A stretch of 64,000 nt of DNA, taken from NCBI RefSeq assembly GCF_000002425.4, contig NC_037270.1, positions 2,517,680 through 2,581,679 of the forward strand. The letters run 5' to 3'. The notes below the pieces were generated by a model, which did no database searches, was not told where the DNA came from, and worked only from the letters and a program-made list of their open reading frames with translations. Within the stretch, counting starts at the first letter, position 1. The number at the start of each line of letters is the position of its first letter. The position numbers and the translations under genes were made by a program. Source of the stretch: Physcomitrium patens (Eukaryota; Streptophyta; Bryopsida; Funariales; Funariaceae). Positions 1-10,934 of this stretch are shown here, piece after piece.

Positions 1-1853
1 GGTGTTATAATATTTGGATCCACACACCCAATTTCATGAGATTCGAAGGCAAACGATCTACCTTGTTTAGCCAACATCTTTTTGAAGCAAGTAATTTCCT
101 CCGGCAATAAAGAACCATGAGAACCAATCTTCAATTCTTCAAAAGTCTCTTCAGTAAACTGATGTCCAATACTCATTGGATCTCTTAAACTTGCTTCTTT
201 TGATGCTTCTCTCATTTATTCTTTAGAATCCTCTGGTAATGGTCCAGCAACAAGCTTTACCTTCTTATCTGCCGTTTTATATCTCGTCTCTACAGCGACT
301 TCTGGTGCTTGAAAAGATTCAAGCATGGTATAAACCTCTCTCGAATGAATCTCAACAATCTTATCATTATCCCCTAACCCAATAGATGTAATCAATTCCA
401 ATGAATCTTCCAGTCCATTTTCTTCATAAACACCTAAAATCCTCTCATTATCTTGCAATGTATCTATCTTGCGTAATTGTCCTTCAATATTATATAATCT
501 TTTTCTTTCTTTTCTTTTAAAATCATCAACTTTCTTATACATAATATTTCCATTCTCCAATATACCAATAAAACTTGCATCAAAAGCACCTTCATCTCGC
601 GAGAGTATCTCCTCTTTTGTACCTCCATAATCTCGCTTTATAGTGGTACCTCCCCAAAATCCTTAAATCCTTCAACAATCTTTGGCAATGGTTTCTCCCT
701 CAACCTATCTCGATTCCGTTCATGGTTAGGAGGTACTGTTAGAAATTGTACAGCTTTCCTCCCAACTTCGCTCCGTACCCTTGCATAAGCAAAACCATCG
801 TCAAGTACTTTTGTTTCCATCCGTGTTGTCATGATATAAGGTTGTCCTAAAATCAACGGATAAGGTGTTGTATCTTATACGAAGAAATGTTGCTCCGTCG
901 CAACATCCCCAATCCAAATTTTGACATCTGGACAAGCTCCATATAATTCGCCTCGTGTGTTATTAGCTGCTCGTATTGCCCATCCATGTTCCATATCAAT
1001 TGGCCATTTTTGCTTCTTATAAAGAACTTTAGACATGAGATTTATTTTAGAACCATGGTCGACAAAAGCAACTATTGGTTCATCTATATCTCCTACCTTC
1101 ACCAATACCTTAGTAGTTGCCCTTGCCCAATGCTTTCGAGTATAATAGCTCAAAGTTTCCATTTCCTTGTCACTAGAATCTTCAAAACATACTCTCTGAT
1201 TATACCCATTCTTTTCATTTGTTGGTTGCTTGTAACCAATATCAAGCTCTTCTTCATCTCTACATATTCTTGCATCAATAGCATGACTCATTCCAGTTTC
1301 GCCGATTAATTGCCTCTTTCGCTTAATGCTGTCAATGATAACATCATGAAACTCCTTCTTTGCAATTTCCAAACTTCTTTCAATGTGAATTCCACTTTAG
1401 CGTTTAATATACGTTCTTCCAACACCCCTTTCAAATTTGTTGCCGCTTCAATGTCAGAAAGTAGCTTATAGGCAATTGATTTGCCCTTATCTTTTGTCTC
1501 CGTTGTTTTTTCTTCCAATGATGATGAGGTATCCTTTACAGGCAATTCTTGTGAAGCTGCCTTCCAAGCCTTGTCTCCTCGAGTTTGCCTCTTAAATTAA
1601 TTTCCTTCTCTCATATCATCAAAATTTCCTCGTCTTTTTTCTTCCATCAAAGCTTCATGTTGGCTCTTAGCAATATATGCATGAACTAAAAGAGACTCAA
1701 CAGGATCCTCCCAACCTGATCTACCTTGTATTCTAGCTGCAGTTCTCAATAACGCTTCTCGAGGTAATTTTCCTTCTTGCATTGTAGAAACGGCAGAAGC
1801 CCAAAACTCACTAGTTTCCGTACTTCCACCAATTGCATCATCTACTCTGCACC
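1..1853 (-). pseudogene. Family-A Ty3/gypsy element A0: gag C-terminus, protease and start of pol (decayed)
   Basis: Reading leftward from the assembly gap, this is the gag tail, the aspartic protease and the linker into reverse transcriptase of a family-A polyprotein. It is nearly base-for-base the reverse complement of 3155-5008 (A1). The protease core shows the triplet Asp-His-Gly followed by S-K-I-N-L-M-S, and the ILGQPY block follows. In-frame stops at 1597-1599, 875-877 and 216-218 are shared with A1. A private one-base loss near 1375-1385 shifts the frame between gag and protease, at a different place from A1's shift. The element continues off the left edge. It is not functional as it stands. 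Confidence 0.9.
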
Positions 1854-2341
1854 NNNNNNNNNNNNNNNNNNNNNNNNNNNNNNNNNNNNNNNNNNNNNNN
1901 NNNNNNNNNNNNNNNNNNNNNNNNNNNNNNNNNNNNNNNNNNNNNNNNNNNNNNNNNNNNNNNNNNNNNNNNNNNNNNNNNNNNNNNNNNNNNNNNNNNN
2001 NNNNNNNNNNNNNNNNNNNNNNNNNNNNNNNNNNNNNNNNNNNNNNNNNNNNNNNNNNNNNNNNNNNNNNNNNNNNNNNNNNNNNNNNNNNNNNNNNNNN
2101 NNNNNNNNNNNNNNNNNNNNNNNNNNNNNNNNNNNNNNNNNNNNNNNNNNNNNNNNNNNNNNNNNNNNNNNNNNNNNNNNNNNNNNNNNNNNNNNNNNNN
2201 NNNNNNNNNNNNNNNNNNNNNNNNNNNNNNNNNNNNNNNNNNNNNNNNNNNNNNNNNNNNNNNNNNNNNNNNNNNNNNNNNNNNNNNNNNNNNNNNNNNN
2301 NNNNNNNNNNNNNNNNNNNNNNNNNNNNNNNNNNNNNNNNN
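1854..2341. other. Assembly gap (488 N)
   Basis: This run of N lies between the gag fragment and the 5' LTR of A0. By comparison with element C, about 1.2 kb of leader and gag plus about 0.7 kb of LTR should lie here. Either the gap length is a placeholder or A0 carries a deletion. Open frames running through the N are meaningless. Confidence 0.99.
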
Positions 2342-3000
2342 CTTCAATCTTCCATCTTAGATCCGAAATTGGGCTCCCGCCTTCAGAGCTTAGATCCGAA
2401 ATTGGCTCACGTCATCAAGGCCCTTTTCTTCCGTTTTTACCTTTAAAAGATCAATTTACTGTAACAAACGTTCACTGAAACGACACAGAGAACAGGACAG
2501 CCCGAAACAGAATCAAAACCCTGTAATCGGGACCACATTGAGTCGCCCGACCAATTCAGGTCCCATATTGGATAAGATGCCCATAGTAACCTGGATGCTC
2601 ACGTAATTGGATCAAATTGGTCTTCGCGTCAGACTGGCTGAGGCCCGTAGTAAGACCTGGATTTTCCCGTAACTAGACTGCATTGGGTTGCCCCACCAAA
2701 AACAGGTCTCATATTGGGTAAGGGGACCCGGATTGGATTCTCGAAATTGGATCCAATTGGCTCTTCGAACCCGTCGTGTGAATTGGTCCTTCTCATCCTG
2801 CTAACTCTCGTTATTAGAATCGAATGGAGCATTTCAGTATGTCCCGGCTGACTGTAACGAGGTGACTGAACCTGACCACTCAGTATTTGTGCTAGACTTG
2901 GTCAATGCTCCCAATATTCGAGGTAACTGAATATTAATATAATTCCCCTTCTTCTTTTTTTTCTTTTATTTTCACTGTATACTCGTGTTTCAACACGACA
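2342..3000 (-). repeat. 5' LTR of A0 (partial, truncated by the gap)
   Basis: This is the reverse complement of the first half of the family-A LTR. It matches the plus-strand LTR at 7910-9254 and the solo LTR at 29273-30621. The LTR's outer end is at 3000 (…CACGACA on the plus strand, TGTCGTGTTG on the minus strand). The adjoining host bases 3001-3004 are ACGA, the right copy of the expected 4-bp duplication, and they lie in the gag of A1. The inner part is hidden by the gap. Confidence 0.88.
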
Positions 3001-3703
3001 ACGACAGAGAATTATTTGTTGGAAAGATGGGAAGATAGCATTGAAAAATAGAGAGGATCTTCTTCAAACCAATTTTTGCAAGGGAGGAATGAGAGCATTG
3101 GTTCAAGATTACTTAAAAGAGCATGAAACAATAGCACGAGAAAGTGCAAGTTATAGTGCAAGAGTAGATGATGTAATTGGTGGAAGTACGGAAACTAGTG
3201 AGTTTTGGGCTTCTGCCGTTTCTACAATGCAAGAAGGGAAATTACCTCGAGAAGCATTATTGAGAACTGCAGCTAGAGTACAAGGTAGATCAGGTTGGGA
3301 GGATCCTGTTGAGTCTCTTTCATTTCATGCATATATTGCTAAGAGCCAACATGAAGCTTTGATGGAAGAAAAAAGACGAGGAAATTTTGATGATATGAGA
3401 GAAGGAAATTAATTTAAGAGGCAAACTCGAGGAGACAAGGCTTGGAAGGCAGCTTCACAAGAATTGCCTGTAAAGGATACCTCATCATCATTGGAAGAAA
3501 AAACAACGGAGACAAAAGATAAGGGCAAATCAATTGCCTATAAGCTACTTTCTGACATTGAAGCGGCAACAAATTTGAAAGGGGTGTTGGAAGAACGTAT
3601 ATTAAACGCTAAAGTGGAATTCACATTGAAAGAAGTCTTGGAAATTGTAAAGAAGAAGTTCATGATGTTATCATTGACAGCATTAAGCGAAAGAGGCAAT
3701 TAA
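3001..3703 (+). pseudogene. A1 gag C-terminal region
   Basis: This continues the gag ORF seen complete in element C; the sequence after 3013 aligns with C from about 17245. It encodes a hydrophilic, lysine- and glutamate-rich stretch after the nucleocapsid zinc knuckle. A stop at 3410-3412 is shared with A0. A missing T near 3652-3655, relative to C, shifts the frame before the protease. The start of gag is lost to the A0 insertion at 3000/3001. No start codon can be assigned to this part. Confidence 0.8.
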
Positions 3704-3717
3704 TCGGCGAAACTGGA

Positions 3718-4371
3718 ATGAGTCATGCTATTGATGCAAGAATATGTAGAGATGAAGAAGAGCTTGATATTGGTTACAAGCAACCAACAAATGAAAAGAA
3801 TGGGTATAATCAGAGAGTATGTTTTGAAGATTCTAGTGACAAGGAAATGGAAACTTTGAGCTATTATACTCGAAAGCATTGGGCAAGGGCAACTACTAAG
3901 GTATTGGTGAAGGTAGGAGATATAGATGAACCAATAGTTGCTTTTGTCGACCATGGTTCTAAAATAAATCTCATGTCTAAAGTTCTTTATAAGAAGCAAA
4001 AATGGCCAATTGATATGGAACATGGATGGGCAATACGAGCAGCTAATAACACACGAGGCGAATTATATGGAGCTTGTCCAGATGTCAAAATTTGGATTGG
4101 GGATGTTGCGACGGAGCAACATTTCTTCGTATAAGATACAACATCTTATCCGTTGATTTTAGGACAACCTTATATCACGACAACACGGATGGAAACAAAA
4201 GTACTTGACGATGGTTTTGCTTATGCAAGGGTACGGAGCGAAGTTGGGAGGAAAGCTGTACAATTTCTAACAGTACCTCCTAACCATGAACGGAATCGAG
4301 ATAGGTTGAGGGAGAAACCATTGCCAAAGATTGTTGAAGGATTTAAGGATTTTGGGGAGGTACCACTATAA
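3718..4371 (+). pseudogene. A1 aspartic protease (retropepsin-like)
   Basis: This is the protease domain that would process Gag-Pol. The catalytic region reads VAFVDHGSKINLMSK, with Asp-His-Gly where retropepsins normally have Asp-Ser/Thr-Gly. Element C has VALVDHGFEINLMSK, so DHG is a family trait and not one copy's mutation. The flap-side ILGQPY block follows at about 4157-4174. A TAA at 4132-4134 (expected CAA) is shared by all three copies. The frame closes at 4369-4371, and pol is open in the -1 frame from 4347, giving a 25-nt overlap. Confidence 0.82.
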
Positions 4372-6698
4372 AGCGAGATTATGGAGGTACAAAAGAGGAG
4401 ATACTCTCGCGAGATGAAGGTGCCTTTGATGCAAGTTTTATTGGTATATTGGAGAATGGAAATATTATGTATAAGAAAGTTGATGATTTTAAAAGAAAAG
4501 AAAGAAAAAGATTATATAATATTGAAGGAAAATTACGCAAGATAGATACATTGCAAGATAATGAGAGGATTTTAGGTGTTTATGAAGAAAATGGACTGGA
4601 AGATTCATTGGAATTGATTACATCTATTGGGTTAGGGGATAATGATAAGATTGTTGAGATTCATTCGAGAGAGGTTTATACCATGCTTGAATCTTTTCAA
4701 GCACCAGAAGTCGCTGTAGAGACGAGATATAAAACGGCAGATAAGAAGGTAAAGCTTGTTGCTGGACCATTACCAGAGGATTCTAAAGAATAAATGGGAG
4801 AAGCATCAAAAGAAGCAAGTTTAAGAGATCCAATGAGTATTGGACATCAGTTTACTGAAGAGACTTTTGAAGAATTGAAGATTGGTTCTCATAGTTCTTT
4901 ATTGCCGGAGGAAATTACTTGCTTCAAAAAGATGTTGGCTAAACAAGGTAGATCGTTTGCCTTCGAATCTCATGAAATTGGGTGTGTGGATCCAAATATT
5001 ATAACACCTATGGTTATCTTCACTGCACCGCATGTACCTTGGAATCTAAGACCGATTCTAGTACCGAGGGCACATTTACCTAAATTGGTGGAACTATTGA
5101 AAGAAAAGATAAAGATGAAAATATTAGAACCTTCATTTGCGCCGTATTTTAGTCGATGGTTTACGATACCTAAGAAGAATGGGTCACTATGGTTTATTCA
5201 AGATATGCAACCGGTGAATGCAGTAACTGTCAGGAATGCAGGAATTGGACCTATTGTGGATGAATTTGCTGAGGTGTTTGCTGGAAGGGCGATCTATTCA
5301 ATGGGTGATTTGTATTCAGGTTATGATCAATTTCAACTTGCTGAAGGAAGTAGAGATATGACAATGATGAAGACACTGCTTGGATTGGTTAGAATGTGCA
5401 CTCTTCTTTAAGGCACGACCAACTCAGTTGCGCATATGATGAATGGGATGAATAAGGTATTGAGAGATTTTATTTCGGAAAAGACTATGCCTTTTCTGGA
5501 TGATGTTCCTATAAAAGGGTGCAGAGAAGGAGACAAGGATGAAACTTTAGATACGAGGGGGTGTCGCAGATATGTTGTTGATCATATACAAGATTGTGAA
5601 AAGATCTTAACTCGGCTTGGAGAAGTTCATCTTACATTATCGGGTATGAAGTCCATATTTGGAGTACGAGAGGTTGTAATTGTTGGACATTTATGTGGAT
5701 CTTACGGAAGAAAACCAGATCCGACTAAAGTTGATGCAATTGGAAGGATGAAAGAGGATTGTGATTCTTTAACAGAGGTTCGCAGGTTTTTGGGTGCATG
5801 TGTATTTTATCGAATCTGGATCCCTCATTTTGCTTACATAGTGGATCCATTATATGAACTGTTACGTAAGAGTTACCGATTTAAATGGGAAGAAAGGCAT
5901 ATTCAGGCAATGCAAAGATTGAAGAAATTATTGATGTCACCTCCAATATTGAGGAAGGTTGATTATAAGTGCAATAGACCAGTGTTTCTTACTGTGGACG
6001 CTAGTCCAATTGCCATTGGATGGACTGTGGGTCAAAATGATTCAAGTGGGAATAGATTTGCAGTTGAATTTGGAGCTAAAGTTTTAAGTATTCATCAGCG
6101 TGCATATTCGCAAGTCAAAAGAGAACTTTGGGAAGTTGTTTCGGCTATGAAAGCTGAAAAGGACTATTTGATTGGGGAAGTAGTAGTAATTAAAAGAGAT
6201 TGCTTGCCATTGCTTGAAATGATTACTAACTGTTCAATGCCACATATTATAATATTGAGATGGATTGCTTATATTAAGTCACTAAATCCAGAATTTAAGC
6301 ATATCACTGGAAAGGACAATTTAGTAGCAGACATGCTATCTCGAGCAAGATACGAGAGGGAGGACGAAATGGTTGAAGACATTGATGATGTCGGATTGAA
6401 ATTCTATTCAATATCAAATCTCAACAGAGAAGACAAGCTATTTCTTGAAGAATCTTATGAAGGAGAATTATTGGATATTAATCATTATTTGAATACCTTG
6501 TCTAAACAGGGGAATTGGTCTACAGAAAAATTCAAACAAATAAGAAAAAAAGCATATGGATTTTTACTTCGAGATGGATTCTTATGGAAGAGACCGAAGA
6601 AAAGAATTGGGATGCCACAACGAGTGATAGGCAAAAGGGAAGAAAAACAAAAATTATTAAAGGAGTTTTATGATAGTTTATGGGCAGGGCATAGATGA
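4347..6698 (+). pseudogene. A1 reverse transcriptase and RNase H
   Basis: This is an RNA-directed DNA polymerase followed by RNase H, in one continuous frame apart from three stops. After an N-terminal linker (4347-4793), RT runs from about 5050 with IPKKNGSLW, PVNAVT and GDLYSGYDQF, and with the catalytic FLDDVPIKG at about 5491-5517. RNase H follows from about 5985 (LTVDASP, KRELWEVVSA, GKDNLVADMLSR). Stops are TAA at 4791-4793 (directly followed by ATG), TAA at 5409-5411 and TGA at 6696-6698. All three recur in C, and the first also recurs in A0. Otherwise the frame stays open for over 2.3 kb, so the copy is fairly young. Confidence 0.87.
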
Positions 6699-7847
6699 AT
6701 CTGGGCTACTTTTGCTAAACTCAAGGAACGATATTGGTGGAAAAATATGTATCAAGATGTGCTCTTATTTGTAGAGTCATGTGAAATCTGTCAATCGTAT
6801 TCTAATATCCGACATCGAGATGGTCTTCATCCTACATATCCTCTGGCTATTCATTTTAAATGGGTTGTTGATTTGGTTATTATGCCGGTTGGGTTATGGC
6901 AGATGATATATTTGGTTTTAACTCGTGAAGATTTATCAAATCAAGTAGAAGGAAGAGCATTGAGGAAAAAATCTACAGAGGGGATTTGTAGGTTTTTGCT
7001 TGAAGATGTCATTTGCCATTATGGGTGTGTAGAAAAAATCACTGCAGATCGTGGAGAATTAAATGCACAAGAAGCTTGTAAGTTCTTTGAAAGATGTGGA
7101 GTTAAACTATCACTGACTACTGCTTATAATCCGGAAGGGAATGCAAAAAGCGAACGTGGTCACCCACCGATTGTGAAAGCATTAGTTAAAGCTTGTAATG
7201 GGAATGTTAGAGAGTGGCCACGGCTTTTGTCATTTGCATTATGGGCTGATCAGACAACACATAGTTCGGTGACAGGATATATGCTAGTAGAACTTGTGAC
7301 AGGTCGAAAACCAAGTATGCCGATTGAAGAAAAGGTACTTACTTGGAGTATGCTACCATGGGAAGATAGATTGACAAGAAAAGAACTTCTGGCTGTTCGG
7401 ATTCGACAATTGGAGCAAAGATCGGAAGATGTGCAGATAGCATTGGAAAGGTTAAAAAGAGCAAGGTTACAAAATAAGGCGCGATTCGATAAGCAACATC
7501 GATTGAGACCTAAAGCAATTGAGGGATGTGACTGGATACTTGTTTATGACAATAGTCTAGATAATCAACATAGTACTTTGCGGAAATTTTCAAAACGTTG
7601 GTTTGGACCATATGTTGTAACAACTGTTCATGATAATGCGACTTACTCATTACGGGAGTTAGATGGTACAAAATTGAAAATACCAATTACAAGAAAGCGA
7701 GTAAAAATATTTAAACGAAGACACGCGGAGATGAATATGGAAGACCTTAATGAAGGTACAGAGATTCCGCAGCAAGAAGATGAAAGTGATTTGGATAATG
7801 AAGGTGACGAAGATGAACTGGATAAAGACGTAGGGGATATAATCTGA
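6699..7847 (+). pseudogene. A1 integrase
   Basis: This integrase inserts the element's cDNA. The HHCC zinc-binding part spans the shared TGA at 6696-6698: the HR before it and H…CEIC after it. The catalytic core shows VDLV, TADRGELNAQE and SERGHP, consistent with the D,D-35-E triad. A GPY/F-like module follows (KRWFGPYVV, about 7588-7614). Then come a basic patch and a strongly acidic tail (EDESDLDNEGDEDELD). There is no chromodomain, unlike D2. This enzyme family is the natural candidate for the NCGN target preference described under findings. Confidence 0.87.
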
Positions 7848-7897
7848 ATCAAACAACAATTGGATAAATTGGTGCATACCGGAGGATGCACAGGTTC

Positions 7898-7909
7898 AGA
7901 GGCGGTGGA
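7898..7909 (+). promoter_or_regulatory. Polypurine tract of A1
   Basis: The purine-rich bases AGAGGCGGTGGA directly abut the 3' LTR, where plus-strand DNA synthesis would prime. The tract is short and carries a C and a T, so this is a positional inference. Confidence 0.5.
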
Positions 7910-9254
7910 TGTCGTGTTGTAACACGAGTATATAGTGAAAATAAAAAGAAAGGGGAATTTTATTAATATTCAGTTACCTCGAATATTGGGAGCATGGACC
8001 CACTCCAGTACAAATACTGAGTGGTCAGGTTCAGTCACTCCGTTACAGTCAGCCGGGGCATACTGAAATGCTCCGTTCGATTCCAATAACGGGAGTCAGC
8101 AAGAAGAGAAGGATCAATTCACACGACGGGTTTGAAGAGCCAATTGGATCCAATTTCGAGAATCCAATCCGGGTTCTCTTATCCAATATGAGACCTGAAT
8201 TGGCCGGTCAACCCAATACAGTCTAATTATGGGAAATCCAGGTCTTACTACGGGTCTTAGCCAATCTGACGCGAGGACAAATTTGACCCAATTATGGGAA
8301 CATCCAGGTTACTACTGAACTCTTATCCAATATGAGACCTGAATTGGTCGGGCAACTCAATGTGGTCCGATTACGGGGTTCGATTCTGTTTCAGGCTGTC
8401 CTGTTCTCTGTGCCATTTCAGAGAACGTTGTTTTTGGTAAATGGATTTCTTAAAGGTAAAAACGGAGGAGAAAGCTCTGACGGCGAGAGCCAATTTTGGA
8501 TCCAAGCTTGACGGTGGGAGCCAATTCCGGATCTAAGATGGAAGATTGAAGAAATTCAGAGGATAAGGTTAAGGGGTGATATAGTTTTGAAGAGGGAGGT
8601 TTTTTTTTCTTTTTTTTTCGGGGAAATCGGGGGGGTAGCGAGTTTTCAAGCTTTGCAAGGTTACCAGTTCGGTTTTCATTGGAGGTTTTTGAAGATCAAG
8701 GAGGGATTAAAGAGAGAGGAGCTTCATGCTTCGGGTCGGGGAAGGAAAGACAGAGAATTTGGATTTTTCTTCTTCGTAGAGTTTTGGGAAGGCTGAGGCA
8801 ATCGCTGCTGAAGTCAGTATTGTAATGGTGAATCGGGATTTTTAATGAAGTGGGTTTGAATACTCTTGACTGTTTTGTGAAATCGAGTTACGTCTGTGAT
8901 TGAAGGATTAAAAGGGCGTCTATAGGATTGAATATGCGGAGTGAATGAAATTTATTGGGTTAATCTAACAAGACAGTCAGTGGATACAAGATCGTAAGTA
9001 CAAAGCGGTATTAAAGATTAACAGTTTGGGTTGTTCGGGGTTCTCTGTAATGTCTAGAGACCTATCGGCTGGGGCAAAAAGGACTTCGACAAGCAGTCGA
9101 AGATCATCCGTATAGATTTACAGTACATTATTCCAATCGTTTATATTCCAGCAGTCAAAACTGATAGACTGCTTGACTATCGACGAATCTCCATACTACC
9201 TTCTACAGCCATGCGCCCAGCGCGTTCTCGAGCAAGAAAGCATGTAATACGACA
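7910..9254 (+). repeat. 3' LTR of A1 (family A, 1345 bp)
   Basis: The LTR begins TGTCGTGTTG right after the polyprotein's 3' tail and ends AATACGACA. The same unit recurs at 2342-3000, 13592-16169, 14618-15978, 21777-23041 and 29273-30621. Part of the LTR (about 7995-8530) is similar to the gag-pro spacer of family-B elements (see findings). Flanking bases 9255-9258 (CCGT) belong to B1. Confidence 0.92.
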
Positions 9255-9816
9255 CCGTAGTAAAGGTTGGCTTGAGCTGGTCTTCTTTTGCAATTTGAAC
9301 TTGATTATACCCGGAGAAACTATCGAGAAATGAATAACATTCGTGACCGGTGACGGCGTCCAATATACTATACGTGAATGATAACGGAAAGTAATCTTTC
9401 TTGGTGGCTGCATTAAGTTTTCAGAAATCTTGACAAATTCAGATTTTTCCGTTCTTTTTCGGCACCATCACAATTGGAGAAATCCACTCACTATTCGGTA
9501 CCGGGTAAATGAAACCCATCGCAAGAAGCTTGTCCAATTCTTCCTTCACCATAAGGGAATATTTAGGATTAAGGCGATGTTGCCTCTGGCGTACCAGTTT
9601 AGCATTTTCTTCCAATATGATACGATGTTCACAGACATCAGCGGGGATACCTTGTAGATCATCATAAGTCCAAGCAAAAGTAGATTTATGATGTAAGAAA
9701 AAGTCTGTCCAACTGGTCAACTCTTGTTCCTTAATACCTTCATAGACCTTAATTAGCCGAGGTTCGGCTGTGGTTGCTAAGTTAATAGTTTGACATACAG
9801 GTTCAGCAACAATACT
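9255..9816 (-). pseudogene. B1 reverse transcriptase, N-terminal part (cut by A1)
   Basis: The minus strand encodes an RT start with VCEHRIILEEN, LNPKYSLMVKEELDKLL and IVMVPKKNGKI, then LNAATKKDYFPL and SGYNQVQIAKEDQLKPTFTT. This is a Ty3/gypsy RT of the type seen with RNase H motifs such as YYASRQL and DHDALKY, known to me from non-flowering plants. One frameshift lies near 9413-9439. The catalytic LDD region is missing because A1 was inserted after TFTT (boundary 9254/9255). The homologous uninterrupted region is in B2 at 28195-28215. Confidence 0.87.
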
Positions 9817-10934
9817 CTATTTCAATTCCCGCAGTGATTTAAAGTTACTCGGTATATCCGACATATGCGAAGTAACAAATCCCGTCTCGAGAGCACTAAC
9901 ATGGTGCACATCGTGCCGAGGTTTCCAGTCAATACTAACATAAGCAGAGTTTTCCGAATCCTTTGGGTATATCAAGTACTCCCCCGGACCTCCACATTGG
10001 TACACCACCTCAGGGTGCTGTGCTGCCTCCACATTGGCCTCTGTACTCGGTACTTCTATGTCATCCTCGGAGCTAAGCTCTTCGTCGGACGTCAATTCAG
10101 ATACTGGCAACTGAGACTCCCCGTGATAGTGTACTGGGTACATTTGTAACACCATTTTATCTACGCCCTTACCAATTGTCAAAGTACCCTGACCTCAATC
10201 GTTCTTGGCCTTTGCTTGATACAGCCAGGGTCGTCCCAATAAAATAGGGTACGATAAAGTCAAACTTTATAAGCAAAAGATAATGCAATCCATTTCATAT
10301 GCAATACCTGTAATTATAGTTTGAACACTCTGTAAAATATCCCTTGGCTTAACTCGGCTATGATCTGCCATCCGTAATACCAATGTCATGGGGACTAATT
10401 GTTTCAGATCTAAAGCATCCATTGTATCAGCGTTCATTAAATTGATGCTAGAACCTCCATCTACCTGGATGCCAGAGATCAGAACACCATCAATCAAAAC
10501 ATCAATGGTTGGTGTACTTGGATCAGGGTTCAAACTAACTTCACAAACTTCCATATTACGATGCCGATGTCTTGTTAGGGATGAATTTAAGGTGGAACGA
10601 CACTTTGGTGCGATTGCTAGAAGTTGCTTCATAGAAATTGAAGGTCGAATAGCATCCAAATCCTTTAAAATATCATAGGATTCTATATTTAGGATAATTT
10701 CTAATGCCCTCTTCCATTTCATGGGTTTGAGTTTAACTCCATGACGTAAATTATTCTGCCGCCCTGGCCTTGGAATTGAAACAGCAGCTTGAGCTTCCTT
10801 GGGACTACCTTTTATAAGGGGATCTTTCAATGGATATGATGCTTCTTGGAACTAGGGTGGGAACAGACCGGTTTGAGACGGAACTGAAGACTCCGTAATT
10901 GGAACCTCATTGGGCTTCTCAACCAAATCAGGAC
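9817..10934 (-). pseudogene. B1 aspartic protease and protease-RT linker
   Basis: The protease lies at about 10267-10830, with the catalytic stretch IQVDGGSSINLMN. This Asp-Gly-Gly variant is common in plant gypsy lineages. An acidic linker rich in E, D and S follows (9817-10182), leading into RT. The frame is shifted relative to gag, consistent with gag and pro-pol as separate frames. A stop near 9817 and a frame break near 10200-10266 mark it as dead. Confidence 0.82.

Larger units (their letters stand above)
3001..9254 (+). mobile_element. Family-A Ty3/gypsy retrotransposon A1 (5' truncated by A0)
   Basis: A1 carries the gag tail, PR, RT, RNase H and IN, followed by a polypurine tract and a full 3' LTR. 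Its 5' part lies beyond A0, off the left edge. The domain order PR-RT-RH-IN is that of Metaviridae. The closest sequences I know of by motif (PVNAVTxRNAGIGP, FLDDVPIKG, WEDRLTRKELLAVR) are fungal-type gypsy polyproteins that also occur sporadically in plants. The right flank 9255-9258 is CCGT inside the RT codons of B1, so A1 interrupts B1. Confidence 0.88.

Noticed and set aside
986-1309. 107-codon plus-strand ORF (and its mirror at 3700-4023 minus, and 17571-17894 minus)
   Set aside because: Antisense shadow of the family-A protease region; it repeats wherever that region occurs.
1777-2478. Long open frames on both strands across the N run
   Set aside because: They exist only because N is untranslatable; the real sequence on each side is gag and LTR of A0.
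1-5008. Inverted arms as a pure assembly hairpin artefact
   Set aside because: The arms carry different indels and substitutions and are separated by an oriented LTR that explains the structure as a nested insertion.
7643-7891. Serine-rich minus-strand ORFs
   Set aside because: Reverse complement of the acidic integrase tail of A1 (GAA/GAT codons read as Ser/Phe).
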